DNA of 56,743 nt. It comes from Carboxylicivirga mesophila. GTDB taxonomy: Bacteria; Bacteroidota; Bacteroidia; Bacteroidales; Marinilabiliaceae. This document shows, piece by piece, positions 49,816 through 56,743 of the stretch. The notes beneath the pieces were generated by a model, which searched no databases, had not been told where the DNA came from, and worked only from the letters and a program-made list of their open reading frames with translations. A program made the position numbers and the translations under genes. The stretch lies in NCBI RefSeq assembly GCF_018271975.1, contig NZ_JAGUCN010000032.1, positions 1-56,743 on the forward strand, written 5' to 3'. Position 1 is the stretch's first letter. Each line of letters begins with the position of its first letter.

Positions 49816-50232
49816 ATGAGTTCTACTACAAATGAGTTAATACAGGTAACCTGTGCTATTATTGTTGATAATGGCAGAATACTGGCTGCTTTACGCAGCA
49901 GGCAAATGAGTCAAAGCTGGAAATGGGAATTCCCTGGCGGCAAGATTGATAAAGGCGAAACTGCGGAAGAATGTGTCATCCGGGAAATTAAGGAGGAGTT
50001 AAATATCCTTATCACAGTTAATGAGTCGCTTACTCCAACTATTCACTCCTACCCGGATAAAACAATTAAACTAATCCCGTTTATCTGTTCAATAACAGAA
50101 GGCACCGTTACTGCGGTAGAACACGAAAAGGTTAGCTGGTTCTCCCCTGAAGAACTAAAGTCACTCAATTGGGCAGATGCTGACCTGCCCGTGATGGAAG
50201 AGTTTGTGAGGCTTCAAGTGGTTAAAGTTTAG
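49816..50232 (+). CDS. MutT-like NUDIX hydrolase, (deoxy)nucleoside triphosphate pyrophosphohydrolase
   Basis: A 138-aa protein. The ATG at 49816 (MSSTTNELIQVTCAIIVDNG) is preferred over an upstream TTG. The NUDIX box runs through GGKIDKGETAEECVIREIKEEL, with key residues G, E, REI and EE in the standard order. WKWEFPGGK just before it is typical of MutT/8-oxo-dGTP sanitising enzymes. It removes oxidised nucleotides, consistent with a general oxidative-stress defence, although it is not in the ahpCF unit. Its stop overlaps the convergent YwbE gene stop. Confidence 0.92.
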   Translation: MSSTTNELIQVTCAIIVDNGRILAALRSRQMSQSWKWEFPGGKIDKGETAEECVIREIKEELNILITVNESLTPTIHSYPDKTIKLIPFICSITEGTVTAVEHEKVSWFSPEELKSLNWADADLPVMEEFVRLQVVKV

Positions 50233-50429
50233 CTGATTGATACAATCTTTTTCACCCTTCCCACCTGGCCATCTTCTAAACGTACTTTTATACCATGTGG
50301 ATGAAAGCTGCTTTTGGTTAATAAATTCTTGACAACACCCTCGGTCAACTGACCTGTTCGCTGGTGCTGTTTGAGAACAATACTTACATTGTCTCCCGGC
50401 TTGATGTTAGTTCTATATCGGCCATCCAT
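50229..50429 (-). CDS. YwbE family small protein
   Basis: A 66-aa protein with the full YwbE signature: RTNIKPGDNVSIVLKQHQRT, LTEGVVKNLLTKSSFHPHGI and KVRLEDGQVGRVKKI. It is a small beta-rich (KOW-like) protein of unknown function conserved in many bacteria. The length is standard. It lies 11 bases downstream of the TolC-family gene, on the same strand, and its TAA stop overlaps the convergent MutT-type gene stop. Confidence 0.93.
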   Translation of the reverse strand: MDGRYRTNIKPGDNVSIVLKQHQRTGQLTEGVVKNLLTKSSFHPHGIKVRLEDGQVGRVKKIVSIS

Positions 50430-50440
50430 GAGCTGCGTTA

Positions 50441-51955
50441 TTATATTTCATCGACTGGTTTTGCCTTTTTGAGCAATCCTCCCAGAAGCGGATTATCATA
50501 CATGATTTTCTGCCCTTTCTCGAAATCATAAAGGGTTAGTTCTCGTAATCGGTAATAGGCCACCCAATAGGTTTCCAACGAGTTTATATAGTCACGCTTA
50601 GCCTTCTCCCGCTCCGACAGTGAAATATTCAGATCCGCAATACTTATCTCTCCATTCTGAAACTTTTTAAGCGCAATCTTATAGCCATTATCAGCAACCA
50701 AATCAGCTTCTTCTGCAATTTCTAACTGTGCCTTCAGCAGGCTAAATTGCTCGACCTGCACCACAACGGTCCGCTCAAAATTTTCTCTGTCGCGCTCCAC
50801 ATCAAATACCACCAGGTCGCGTCTGCTTTCTGCCAATTTAACATTGGATGATGATTTGCCCCAATCTAGAATCGGAATGGAGAATGATAATCGCAGATAC
50901 TTCTGGTTGGCCGGTTCATCATACACACCAGGCCAGTCGTAGGCTATGTTTGACGTTCCGTAACTACCATGAAGGGTCGCGGATAAACCATTCCCCCGCT
51001 TAGCTTTGGTCAATTCACGCTCAGCTTCCACCAGGCGACGTTTATATTGGGTAGTTTCCTTACGGTTTTCGAGTGCTTCACTTAATGCCATATCGGGATC
51101 GACCTGGAATAAAAACATATTCAGGGGCATCACCAATTCAATCTGGGTATGCTGGTCCAGACCTATGTAGGACTTCAGTTCAAAGTCAGCATTCTTTAAA
51201 TCCATACTAGCCTGTGTCAGTGACTTTTGAGCAGTTAGCACAGACAGCCGAATGCGGGAATAATCATTCTCAGAGATAGTTCCCAGCTTACGCTTTGTCT
51301 CTGCAATACGCAAATTGTCCTTACTGTTCGCCAAGTTATTTTCGGCAAGTTTATAATTGGTCTGTACCCTTAAATACTTAAAGAATCGCCAGGTGGCATT
51401 GCGGGATATTTCTTCAATGGTCTCAACAAAATCTTTCTGAGCCTCATTGTACACCATTGGCTCTGTTTTTAGTGCCCACTTCATCCAGTTATAGGCAAAA
51501 ACCGGTTGTGTGAATCCAATTTTATAGGGGTCTCCTGAGAAACTGACTTCATCTTTAAGTAAATCCTGATTTCGGATGACCGAACTGCTGGCATATATTC
51601 TTGTGCCTGTTTGAGGAATTGATTGATTGACCGAAAGCGCCACGTTATTATTGAATCGGCCCACTTCTCTAAACTCAATACTACCATCCCCTTGCTTTAC
51701 CGGCTCTGTGCCTTCATAATAGTTGGGCAAATTACCTTCTACCACCAGTTGTGGCCTGAACTGTGCCTGAAAGTTCTTCCACCGCCAATAGTAATTTTCA
51801 TAGCGGTTTTGAGCATATTTTACTGATGATGATTGATTGATGGCTAAATCAACCACATTTTGTAGTGTTAAGCTAAATGTATCCTTCTCCTCTGACTGCG
51901 CCCTGCTGTTGTTAACGATAAAGACAGCCAGCAATAGTATTCCAACACGTCTCAT
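50441..51955 (-). CDS. TolC-family outer-membrane efflux protein
   Basis: A 504-aa exported protein with a signal peptide (MRRVGILLLAVFIVNNSRAQ). It has the paired long helices of outer-membrane efflux proteins. Coiled-coil segments recur (LAENNLANSKDNLRIAETKR, then KALKKFQNGEISIADLNISL-like IALKKFQNGEISIADLNISL). LQNVVDLAINQSSSVKYAQN is the usual N-terminal start. RLSFSIPILDWGKSSSNVKLA matches the second-half motif (P-L-x-x-G-x). It would form a trimeric exit duct. It begins 4 bases downstream of the adaptor gene, so they are one operon. The length fits; the efflux substrate is unknown. Confidence 0.9.
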   Translation of the reverse strand: MRRVGILLLAVFIVNNSRAQSEEKDTFSLTLQNVVDLAINQSSSVKYAQNRYENYYWRWKNFQAQFRPQLVVEGNLPNYYEGTEPVKQGDGSIEFREVGRFNNNVALSVNQSIPQTGTRIYASSSVIRNQDLLKDEVSFSGDPYKIGFTQPVFAYNWMKWALKTEPMVYNEAQKDFVETIEEISRNATWRFFKYLRVQTNYKLAENNLANSKDNLRIAETKRKLGTISENDYSRIRLSVLTAQKSLTQASMDLKNADFELKSYIGLDQHTQIELVMPLNMFLFQVDPDMALSEALENRKETTQYKRRLVEAERELTKAKRGNGLSATLHGSYGTSNIAYDWPGVYDEPANQKYLRLSFSIPILDWGKSSSNVKLAESRRDLVVFDVERDRENFERTVVVQVEQFSLLKAQLEIAEEADLVADNGYKIALKKFQNGEISIADLNISLSEREKAKRDYINSLETYWVAYYRLRELTLYDFEKGQKIMYDNPLLGGLLKKAKPVDEI

Positions 51956-51959
51956 CCTT

Positions 51960-53174
51960 CTATTTTTTTAATTTTTCTAAACTTACCGATTTCTCTTTTC
52001 CAATGGCCGATACAGTGGATATCACCACTTCATCACCCTCTTCCAGTCCTTCCTGCACTTCAATGTAATCATCGGTTGCCAGACCAAGTTTCAACTCTTT
52101 TTGATTGGCACTATCGCCGTTAACAACATATACCTGCTGCACTTTTTTGTTGCTGATCATGGCTCCTTTCTTTATTCGAAGCACGTCGTATCGGGCACGT
52201 TTTACTATTTGAATGTCTACCTTTTGATTAGGAATAAGCTTTGGATGCTGGCTATTGGTCAGATGAACCGAGAACTCTAAATTACCATCTTTTAGCTGGG
52301 GCATGATGGTACCAATACGCCCTTCAAGCCTAGTATTATCAACAACCACATATGCGCGCTTACCTGTTTTTACCATGTCGCGGAATTTACCATCTATCGT
52401 AGCCTGTATTTTAAAACAGGTTAAATCCGACAGGCTAACCAACAATTTATCCCCTTGAATCTTCTCTCCTTTTTTTCCATGTATGGCCAATATTATGCCA
52501 TCTGAAGGTGCTTTAACTTGCAGATTTTGCAAAAGTTCAAGTTGATGCTGGATTTCCTTCTGCTTAATATCAATTTGCAGCAACAATCCTTTTTCGTCGG
52601 CTTCCAGTTGCTGTAATTTAATAGCACTCTTCTGCTGTACCAGTTGTAACTCTTTCTCGGCTAAAACCAGTTGTTGCTTTGTTTCATCGAACTTAGCAGG
52701 TGAAATTCCTCCAACTTCAAGCAGCTGTTCCTGGTCGGCCAAGGTGGCTTTGATTGATGATATCTTAAGTTTCTTTGTTTCGAGGTTGTGTGACAGATCG
52801 GCTTTATTGCTGCGCGCTGCCAAACGGGTTTTTTCAAGGTTATTCTGCATAACAGCCAAATTATCATTGAGCTGTTCTATTTTATCTTCCACTTCTTTGG
52901 TGTTTAACACCAATATTGTTTCACCCTCTTTCACTTCCTGGCCAGGCTCCTTAAGAATACTGGTGATAATACTGGCAGTTGGACTGAGCAGCAATACTTC
53001 ATTAGCAGGCTCAACAAAACCTGCTGTTGACTCCCATGTTTCAATATTGCCTTTATCAACCACGTAGGTTTCGTAGGTACCAGTGCCGGATTTAGCCTGG
53101 CAAGCAGTAAGACATATTACCAATGTAAAAAAAGATGCAACTTTTAGACTGTGCAGAATAATCGATCGATTCAT
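51960..53174 (-). CDS. HlyD/MacA-like efflux adaptor lipoprotein
   Basis: A 404-aa periplasmic adaptor. The signal peptide ends in a lipobox (FTLVICLTAC, Cys at about 25). The lipoyl-type half motif is VKAPSDGIILAIHGKKGEKI. A coiled-coil hairpin (about residues 100-215, VEDKIEQLNDNLAVMQNNLE) and a beta-barrel region with QATIDGKFRDMVKTGKRAYVV follow. The C-terminal end has VVNGDSANQKELKLGLATDD. It resembles adaptors of ABC- or RND-type efflux systems. The TolC gene follows immediately, but no inner-membrane pump is visible on either side, so the transporter must be encoded elsewhere. A 147-base region separates it from the upstream terminator. Confidence 0.88.
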   Translation of the reverse strand: MNRSIILHSLKVASFFTLVICLTACQAKSGTGTYETYVVDKGNIETWESTAGFVEPANEVLLLSPTASIITSILKEPGQEVKEGETILVLNTKEVEDKIEQLNDNLAVMQNNLEKTRLAARSNKADLSHNLETKKLKISSIKATLADQEQLLEVGGISPAKFDETKQQLVLAEKELQLVQQKSAIKLQQLEADEKGLLLQIDIKQKEIQHQLELLQNLQVKAPSDGIILAIHGKKGEKIQGDKLLVSLSDLTCFKIQATIDGKFRDMVKTGKRAYVVVDNTRLEGRIGTIMPQLKDGNLEFSVHLTNSQHPKLIPNQKVDIQIVKRARYDVLRIKKGAMISNKKVQQVYVVNGDSANQKELKLGLATDDYIEVQEGLEEGDEVVISTVSAIGKEKSVSLEKLKK

Positions 53175-53320
53175 AAGATTTTAGTGTTGAAACCGGCCTC
53201 TAAGACCAAATACTTTCAGGTTGCCACAAAAATAACAGATGCTTTTTAATCCTAAGGGTATAATTGTGTTCAAATTACATGGTTAAATCACAAAACGAGT
53301 AATTTTTACCTTTTTTAAAT

Positions 53321-53351
53321 AAAAAAGCCCGAATAGAAGTTCTATCCGGGC
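53321..53351 (-). terminator. Terminator of the DUF805 gene
   Basis: GCCCGAATAGA (53327-53337) and TCTATCCGGGC (53341-53351) form a stem with one mismatch; the A-run 53321-53326 supplies Us on the minus strand. It lies 48 bases after the stop. Confidence 0.8.
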
Positions 53352-53398
53352 AAAGTCAATTACAAATGACTTGTAAATATCATAGCATAATCACCCTA

Positions 53399-53767
53399 TT
53401 AGAAAGATGTTGCTTTTGGATCGGGTCCATACTGATTATCTCCTACCGTACCTTCTGTTACGGTTAGAATAAGGTACCATATACTGCCAATGAATGGCAC
53501 CATCGGAATCAGAATCATTGCGCCACTTTTACCAATATCGTGCATGCGGCGCACACTAATTGCCAATGTTGGGATAATCATTCCCAATAAAAACAATGTA
53601 AGTATTGGAGTGAAATAAATACCAGCTGTGCTGATGATCATGACATCAAGAATTCCCGCAATCATCGCAAAAAGTGTATAGAATAAAACAAACATCCAAT
53701 ACTCTTTTCTTCTTGCTCTTCCTGAGAAATCAGCATACTTTTTCAATGCTGCAATAAAATAATTCAT
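53399..53767 (-). CDS. DUF805 family membrane protein
   Basis: A 122-aa protein with three to four membrane helices. The start YFIAALKKYADFSGRARRKEYW has the FxGRxxRxEYW signature of DUF805. LAISVRRMHDIGKSGAMILI is the second conserved motif (RRxHDxGxSG). The function is unknown; related proteins such as YhaH are inner-membrane proteins. It is a single-gene unit between the ispH terminator and its own terminator. Confidence 0.93.
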   Translation of the reverse strand: MNYFIAALKKYADFSGRARRKEYWMFVLFYTLFAMIAGILDVMIISTAGIYFTPILTLFLLGMIIPTLAISVRRMHDIGKSGAMILIPMVPFIGSIWYLILTVTEGTVGDNQYGPDPKATSF

Positions 53768-53791
53768 TACTAATTGGTTTTAGAGTTTATG

Positions 53792-53821
53792 AAAAAAGCC
53801 CTTACCATCGGGGCAAGGGCT
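53792..53821 (-). terminator. Terminator of the cmk-ispH unit
   Basis: AGCCCTTACC (53797-53806) pairs with GGGCAAGGGCT near 53811-53821, with the A-run 53792-53797 giving Us on the minus strand. It begins 16 bases after the ispH stop. Confidence 0.8.
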
Positions 53822-53837
53822 ATCAGTTCATTAATCA

Positions 53838-54704
53838 TCATGGCGTTGATATTGTTCTGATATAGTTGGCAACTTGTTCCATTAGCCAGTTGGGGGTAGA
53901 TGTGGCACCACATACACCTACTGCAGAAGTGCCTGGATTGAACCACTCTGGCCTCACTTCATCAGCTGAGGATACAAAAAAACTATGGGGATTCACTTGT
54001 TTACAGGCATCAAACAATACCTTGGCATTACTGCTTTTCCTTCCTCCTACAAAAATTATAAGCGGGTAAGCTTTAGCAAACTCCTTTATCCGCGGAACAC
54101 GTCCTGTTACCTGCTTACAAGTGGTATTGTGCCATTTTACTTCATTGTGACATCTGGTTTGGATAAGCTTTACCAGCCTTGTCAGTTTATCGGGGTCCTT
54201 TGTGGTTTGCGCAAATATTTCAACAGGCCGTTCAGCATCTATGAGGTGAATATCTGTTTCGCTTTCAATAATTATCGCTTCATCTTCAGTTTGTCCCATT
54301 AAGCCTATCACTTCGGCATGACCCGGTTTACCAAAAATGACAATCTGGCCACCAGCCGCCTTTTGTTCCAGATAGGCTTGTCTGATTCGTTGTTGTAACT
54401 TAAGTACCACCGGACAGGTTGCATCCTGCAGCCTCAAGCCAGACGCATTAATTTTATCGTAAGATGCCGGAGGTTCGCCATGCGCCCTGAACAACACTGT
54501 TCCATCTTGAAGTTGCTCTAAGTCATTATGCTCAATGATGCGCATCCCCAGTTGATTCAACCTGGCCGATTCCGCTTCGTTATGCACAATATCGCCAACA
54601 CAGTATACTTTTTCACCATCACTGAGCAGTTGACTTGCCGCTTCAATGGCTTTTTTTACACCAAAGCAGAAACCAGATGACTTATCAATATCAACGGTTA
54701 TCAT
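53838..54704 (-). CDS. ispH: 4-hydroxy-3-methylbut-2-enyl diphosphate reductase
   Basis: A 288-aa [4Fe-4S] enzyme making IPP and DMAPP in the last step of the MEP isoprenoid pathway. The cluster cysteines are in SSGFCFGVKKAIE (Cys12), DATCPVVLKL and GVCGATSTPNW; an additional Cys occurs in HNTTCKQVTGR. The substrate His/Glu segments FRAHGEPP and FGKPGHAEVIGL are present. The length is normal. It follows cmk by 3 bases, so both belong to one operon. The arrangement cmk-ispH is frequent in Bacteroidota. Confidence 0.97.
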   Translation of the reverse strand: MITVDIDKSSGFCFGVKKAIEAASQLLSDGEKVYCVGDIVHNEAESARLNQLGMRIIEHNDLEQLQDGTVLFRAHGEPPASYDKINASGLRLQDATCPVVLKLQQRIRQAYLEQKAAGGQIVIFGKPGHAEVIGLMGQTEDEAIIIESETDIHLIDAERPVEIFAQTTKDPDKLTRLVKLIQTRCHNEVKWHNTTCKQVTGRVPRIKEFAKAYPLIIFVGGRKSSNAKVLFDACKQVNPHSFFVSSADEVRPEWFNPGTSAVGVCGATSTPNWLMEQVANYIRTISTP

Positions 54705-54707
54705 CAG

Positions 54708-55406
54708 CTATAGCAGTTTACGCTCTTTAAGCACCTTAATGATCCATTCAAGCTGTTCTTCTTTATTCAGATGGCTATTATCCAGTACAACAGCATCCTC
54801 TGCCTGAATCAACGGACTCTCTTCGCGTGTACTATCCAGGTAATCACGCTGCTTCACATTCTCGAGGATAGCATCAAATTCTACCATATCTCCCTTGGCT
54901 GTTAATTCATCGTAGCGTCGCTGAGCCCTGATTTCAGGTGAAGCAGTCATAAATAATTTCAGGTCGGCATTTGGGAAAACAACTGTTCCGATATCCCGGC
55001 CATCCATAACAATGCCACCTTCTTTACCCATTTCCTGCTGCAGCTCTACCAGCTTTTTCCTGACAAAACCAATGGCACTAATAGCACTCACGTTGCTGCT
55101 TACTTCCAGACTACGAATTTCATCTTCCACACTAACGCCATTTAAAAATGCTTCATTCTTCTTTTCTTCCGGCTGATATTTAAAAGAAATGTTGATTTCT
55201 CCAAGACGGTCTTTTAATGTGGCTTCATCGATATTACCATTCTGAATTAGGCCATTTTGCATGGCAAAAAGCGTTACAGAACGATACATGGCACCTGTAT
55301 CAATATATACGTACCCAAGTTCTTTGGCTAAATCTTTCGCTACTGTACTTTTCCCGCACGACGAGTGACCATCGATAGCAATTATTGATTTTTTATTGTG
55401 CATCAT
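54708..55406 (-). CDS. cmk: Cytidylate kinase
   Basis: A 232-aa (d)CMP kinase. The P-loop is IDGHSSCGKSTVAKDLAKEL near the start. YIDTGAMYRSVTLFA binds CMP. MDGRDIGTVVFPNADLK and the lid Arg-rich QRRYDELTAKGD complete the family pattern. The length is standard. The start could be either of two consecutive ATGs (55404-55406 or 55401-55403). ispH is directly downstream. Confidence 0.97.
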   Translation of the reverse strand: MMHNKKSIIAIDGHSSCGKSTVAKDLAKELGYVYIDTGAMYRSVTLFAMQNGLIQNGNIDEATLKDRLGEINISFKYQPEEKKNEAFLNGVSVEDEIRSLEVSSNVSAISAIGFVRKKLVELQQEMGKEGGIVMDGRDIGTVVFPNADLKLFMTASPEIRAQRRYDELTAKGDMVEFDAILENVKQRDYLDSTREESPLIQAEDAVVLDNSHLNKEEQLEWIIKVLKERKLL

Positions 55407-55463
55407 TTCATTTTAGTTGGATGCAAATTTAGAAAATATGCAACAACCACCATTTTTTTAATT

Positions 55464-56615
55464 TTATAAACTTACCAATCCACCAGGATGTACATTTGCA
55501 ACATCCATTTGAAAGCCCTTAAGCCTGCTTAACGTTTGATTAAACTTCTTTTCATCAACAGCCTTATTGTACTTCAATATCTCTCTCGCTTCTGTCACAT
55601 ATTCATTCATTCGCTTTCGAGCTGTTTCCTGCATCCATTTTGCATTCTTGTGACGAACTGCCGGCATTACATAGAAATGCTTCTTTCCGCCAATTATTGG
55701 TGTATAAACCCACGTTAACTGATACTCGGCATTAACAACTTTTGTAATTCCATCCTTCTTTTCTAATTCAACAAACAATAAAGCCGATCCATCGCGAGGA
55801 GCCGGCCGTTGATTAGAAATAAAATTACCCATGCTATAGGCCACAAGACTCGTCTTTTCATCCTGCACTTTAAATTCCATTGGTTGCAGCACGTGTGGGT
55901 GCGACCCTATAATGATATTAATGCCTTTTGACTGAAGCCAATTTGCCAAACGCTTTTGTTCAGGATTTGGCTTGGTCTGATATTCCCACCCCCAATGCAT
56001 ACATACAATAGTTTCATCTACATGCATGGCCTCGGCTACCTGAATGTCTTTTGCTATAATGACTGTGTCGATATGATTGACGATATTTGGAAGCTGAACA
56101 TGAATGCCGTTTGTACCATAAGTATAATTCAAAAATGCAATTCGAAATCCTTTCTTCTCAATGATCATTGGATTATGCTTTACCCTGTCAAGCGAATCTT
56201 TAAATACACCTGTGCGCGGCATACCTTTTAAATCCAAAATATCACAAGTGCGATTTAAGCCCTTTTTTCGCCGATCCACGCAATGATTATTGGCCATCAC
56301 CAATGCGTCAATACCGGCTCCCTTTAAGGCATCTACTAAAGTATCTGGCGATGAAAAAGCCGGGTAACCTTTATGCGGCGGACCGGCCAGTGTTACTTCA
56401 AGATTAGCTATAGCGATGTCGGCACTCCTAATATCATCTTTTATATACCTGAAACAACTGTTATAGTCAAACTTATCGCTGCTTCCAATGCGTGCGCTTT
56501 TTATTTGTGAGTCGTGCCCCATAACATCCCCCATAAAAACAAGAGATAATATAGAGCCATCCTGAGCTATAGATAATTGAGAAATAAATAATAGAAAGAA
56601 TAGATAGAAGCGCAT
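55464..56615 (-). CDS. Exported CapA-like metallophosphatase-fold protein
   Basis: A 383-aa protein with a signal peptide (MRFYLFFLLFISQLSIAQ). The PGA_cap/CapA domain shows FMGDVMGHDSQI, ADIAIANLEVTLAGPP, VMANNHCVDRRKKG, and VCMHWGWEYQTKPN together with GSHPHVLQP. These match the metal-binding pattern of the calcineurin-like fold. CapA proteins take part in poly-gamma-glutamate or other capsule synthesis, but most stand-alone homologues in Bacteroidota are uncharacterised. No capBC genes are present, so capsule synthesis is not implied. It lies downstream of the rRNA operon end. Confidence 0.9.
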   Translation of the reverse strand: MRFYLFFLLFISQLSIAQDGSILSLVFMGDVMGHDSQIKSARIGSSDKFDYNSCFRYIKDDIRSADIAIANLEVTLAGPPHKGYPAFSSPDTLVDALKGAGIDALVMANNHCVDRRKKGLNRTCDILDLKGMPRTGVFKDSLDRVKHNPMIIEKKGFRIAFLNYTYGTNGIHVQLPNIVNHIDTVIIAKDIQVAEAMHVDETIVCMHWGWEYQTKPNPEQKRLANWLQSKGINIIIGSHPHVLQPMEFKVQDEKTSLVAYSMGNFISNQRPAPRDGSALLFVELEKKDGITKVVNAEYQLTWVYTPIIGGKKHFYVMPAVRHKNAKWMQETARKRMNEYVTEAREILKYNKAVDEKKFNQTLSRLKGFQMDVANVHPGGLVSL

Positions 56616-56654
56616 AATCAGTTTTTTCGGTAAAAATAAGTATTAAACGCAAAA

Positions 56655-56683
56655 AGTCCGATACTCTATTCGAATATCGGACT
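56655..56683 (-). terminator. Terminator of the rRNA operon
   Basis: AGTCCGATA (56655-56663) and TATCGGACT (56675-56683) are perfect 9-bp arms. On the minus strand, TTTTTGCG follows. It lies 13 bases past the 5S rRNA 3' end. Confidence 0.85.
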
Positions 56684-56695
56684 CTTCTAAAAAAA

Positions 56696-56743
56696 GGCGG
56701 CGACCTACTCTCCCACTTCTACGCAGTACCATCGGCGCTATCG
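56696..56743 (-). rRNA. rrf: 5S ribosomal RNA, 3' part (runs off window)
   Basis: On the minus strand the window begins inside 5S rRNA and ends at GGTCGCCGCC (complement 56696-56705). The preceding GTGGGAGAGTAGGTCG is the conserved 3' half of bacterial 5S, and CTGCGTAGAAG lies before it. Only 48 bases are visible; 16S and 23S should lie beyond the right edge. Confidence 0.93.

Noticed and set aside
55464-56615. Capsule (poly-gamma-glutamate) locus
   Set aside because: Only a CapA-like gene is present; neighbours are cmk and rRNA, with no capB/capC.

Overview
The window reads as chromosomal DNA of a Bacteroidota bacterium, most likely a marine Bacteroidales/Marinilabiliales-type organism. This rests on the protein families (DUF5777 and DUF5723 outer-membrane proteins, PorT-like barrels, a two-subunit methylmalonyl-CoA mutase, a GH3-family enzyme, a BlaR1-like peptidase with a TonB end). 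It also rests on upstream signals that fit the Bacteroidota promoter (TTTG, about 20 nt, TAnnTTTG) and on the near absence of Shine-Dalgarno sites. No species is claimed, and no database search was possible.

Layout. 1-3.5 kb: start of a lipoprotein gene, a chemoreceptor with a periplasmic CxxCH haem motif, a small cytochrome c and a DUF5777 barrel. 4-7.6 kb: a Bcr/CflA-like MFS pump, a small barrel and a leucine-rich-repeat protein. 7.9-12.4 kb: the small and large subunits of methylmalonyl-CoA mutase, separated by a 454-bp inverted-repeat element carrying one GxxExxY (PD-(D/E)XK-like) gene. 12.6-21.4 kb: a YdcZ-type exporter, a PQQ-propeller protein, MetG, LD-carboxypeptidase, YraN, a YjbR protein, DUF502, RlpA and a TPR lipoprotein; three further small repeat elements lie between these genes. 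21.5-25.3 kb: a barrel, an HU-related protein with an iterated operator-like array, a 227-bp multi-hairpin element, and a DUF5723/lipoprotein pair. 25.4-30 kb: a YyaL-like thioredoxin-domain protein, a BlaR1-TonB/BlaI regulatory pair and a flavodoxin. 30-34.7 kb: two paralogous barrels (one fused to WG repeats) and a subtilase. 34.8-42.7 kb: two tRNA-Asn genes, a PfkB kinase, Kbl, an ankyrin lipoprotein, YccF, a barrel, a deoxynucleoside kinase and GH3. 43-49.5 kb: ahpC-ahpF behind a four-block OxyR-like site, a hexose-6-phosphate mutarotase, a C45-like Ntn hydrolase, MgtC, a gamma-glutamylcyclotransferase-like protein and a CNNM/CorC protein. 49.8-56.7 kb: MutT, YwbE, a TolC/HlyD pair without an inner-membrane partner, DUF805, IspH, Cmk, CapA, then an rRNA terminator and the 3' end of a 5S rRNA.

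Most of the window is ordinary core genome. The part most worth following is a family of small inverted-repeat elements. A 454-bp member encloses a GxxExxY nuclease-like gene and sits inside the methylmalonyl-CoA mutase operon. A 78-bp and a 162-bp member with the same ATTTAAAC/CAGAGACGC-type ends and no gene flank the YjbR-family gene about 8 kb away. This looks like an autonomous element with MITE-like derivatives. Two other unrelated repeat elements (17387-17486 and 22861-23087) are also present. No transposase, integrase, CRISPR array or phage gene is visible.
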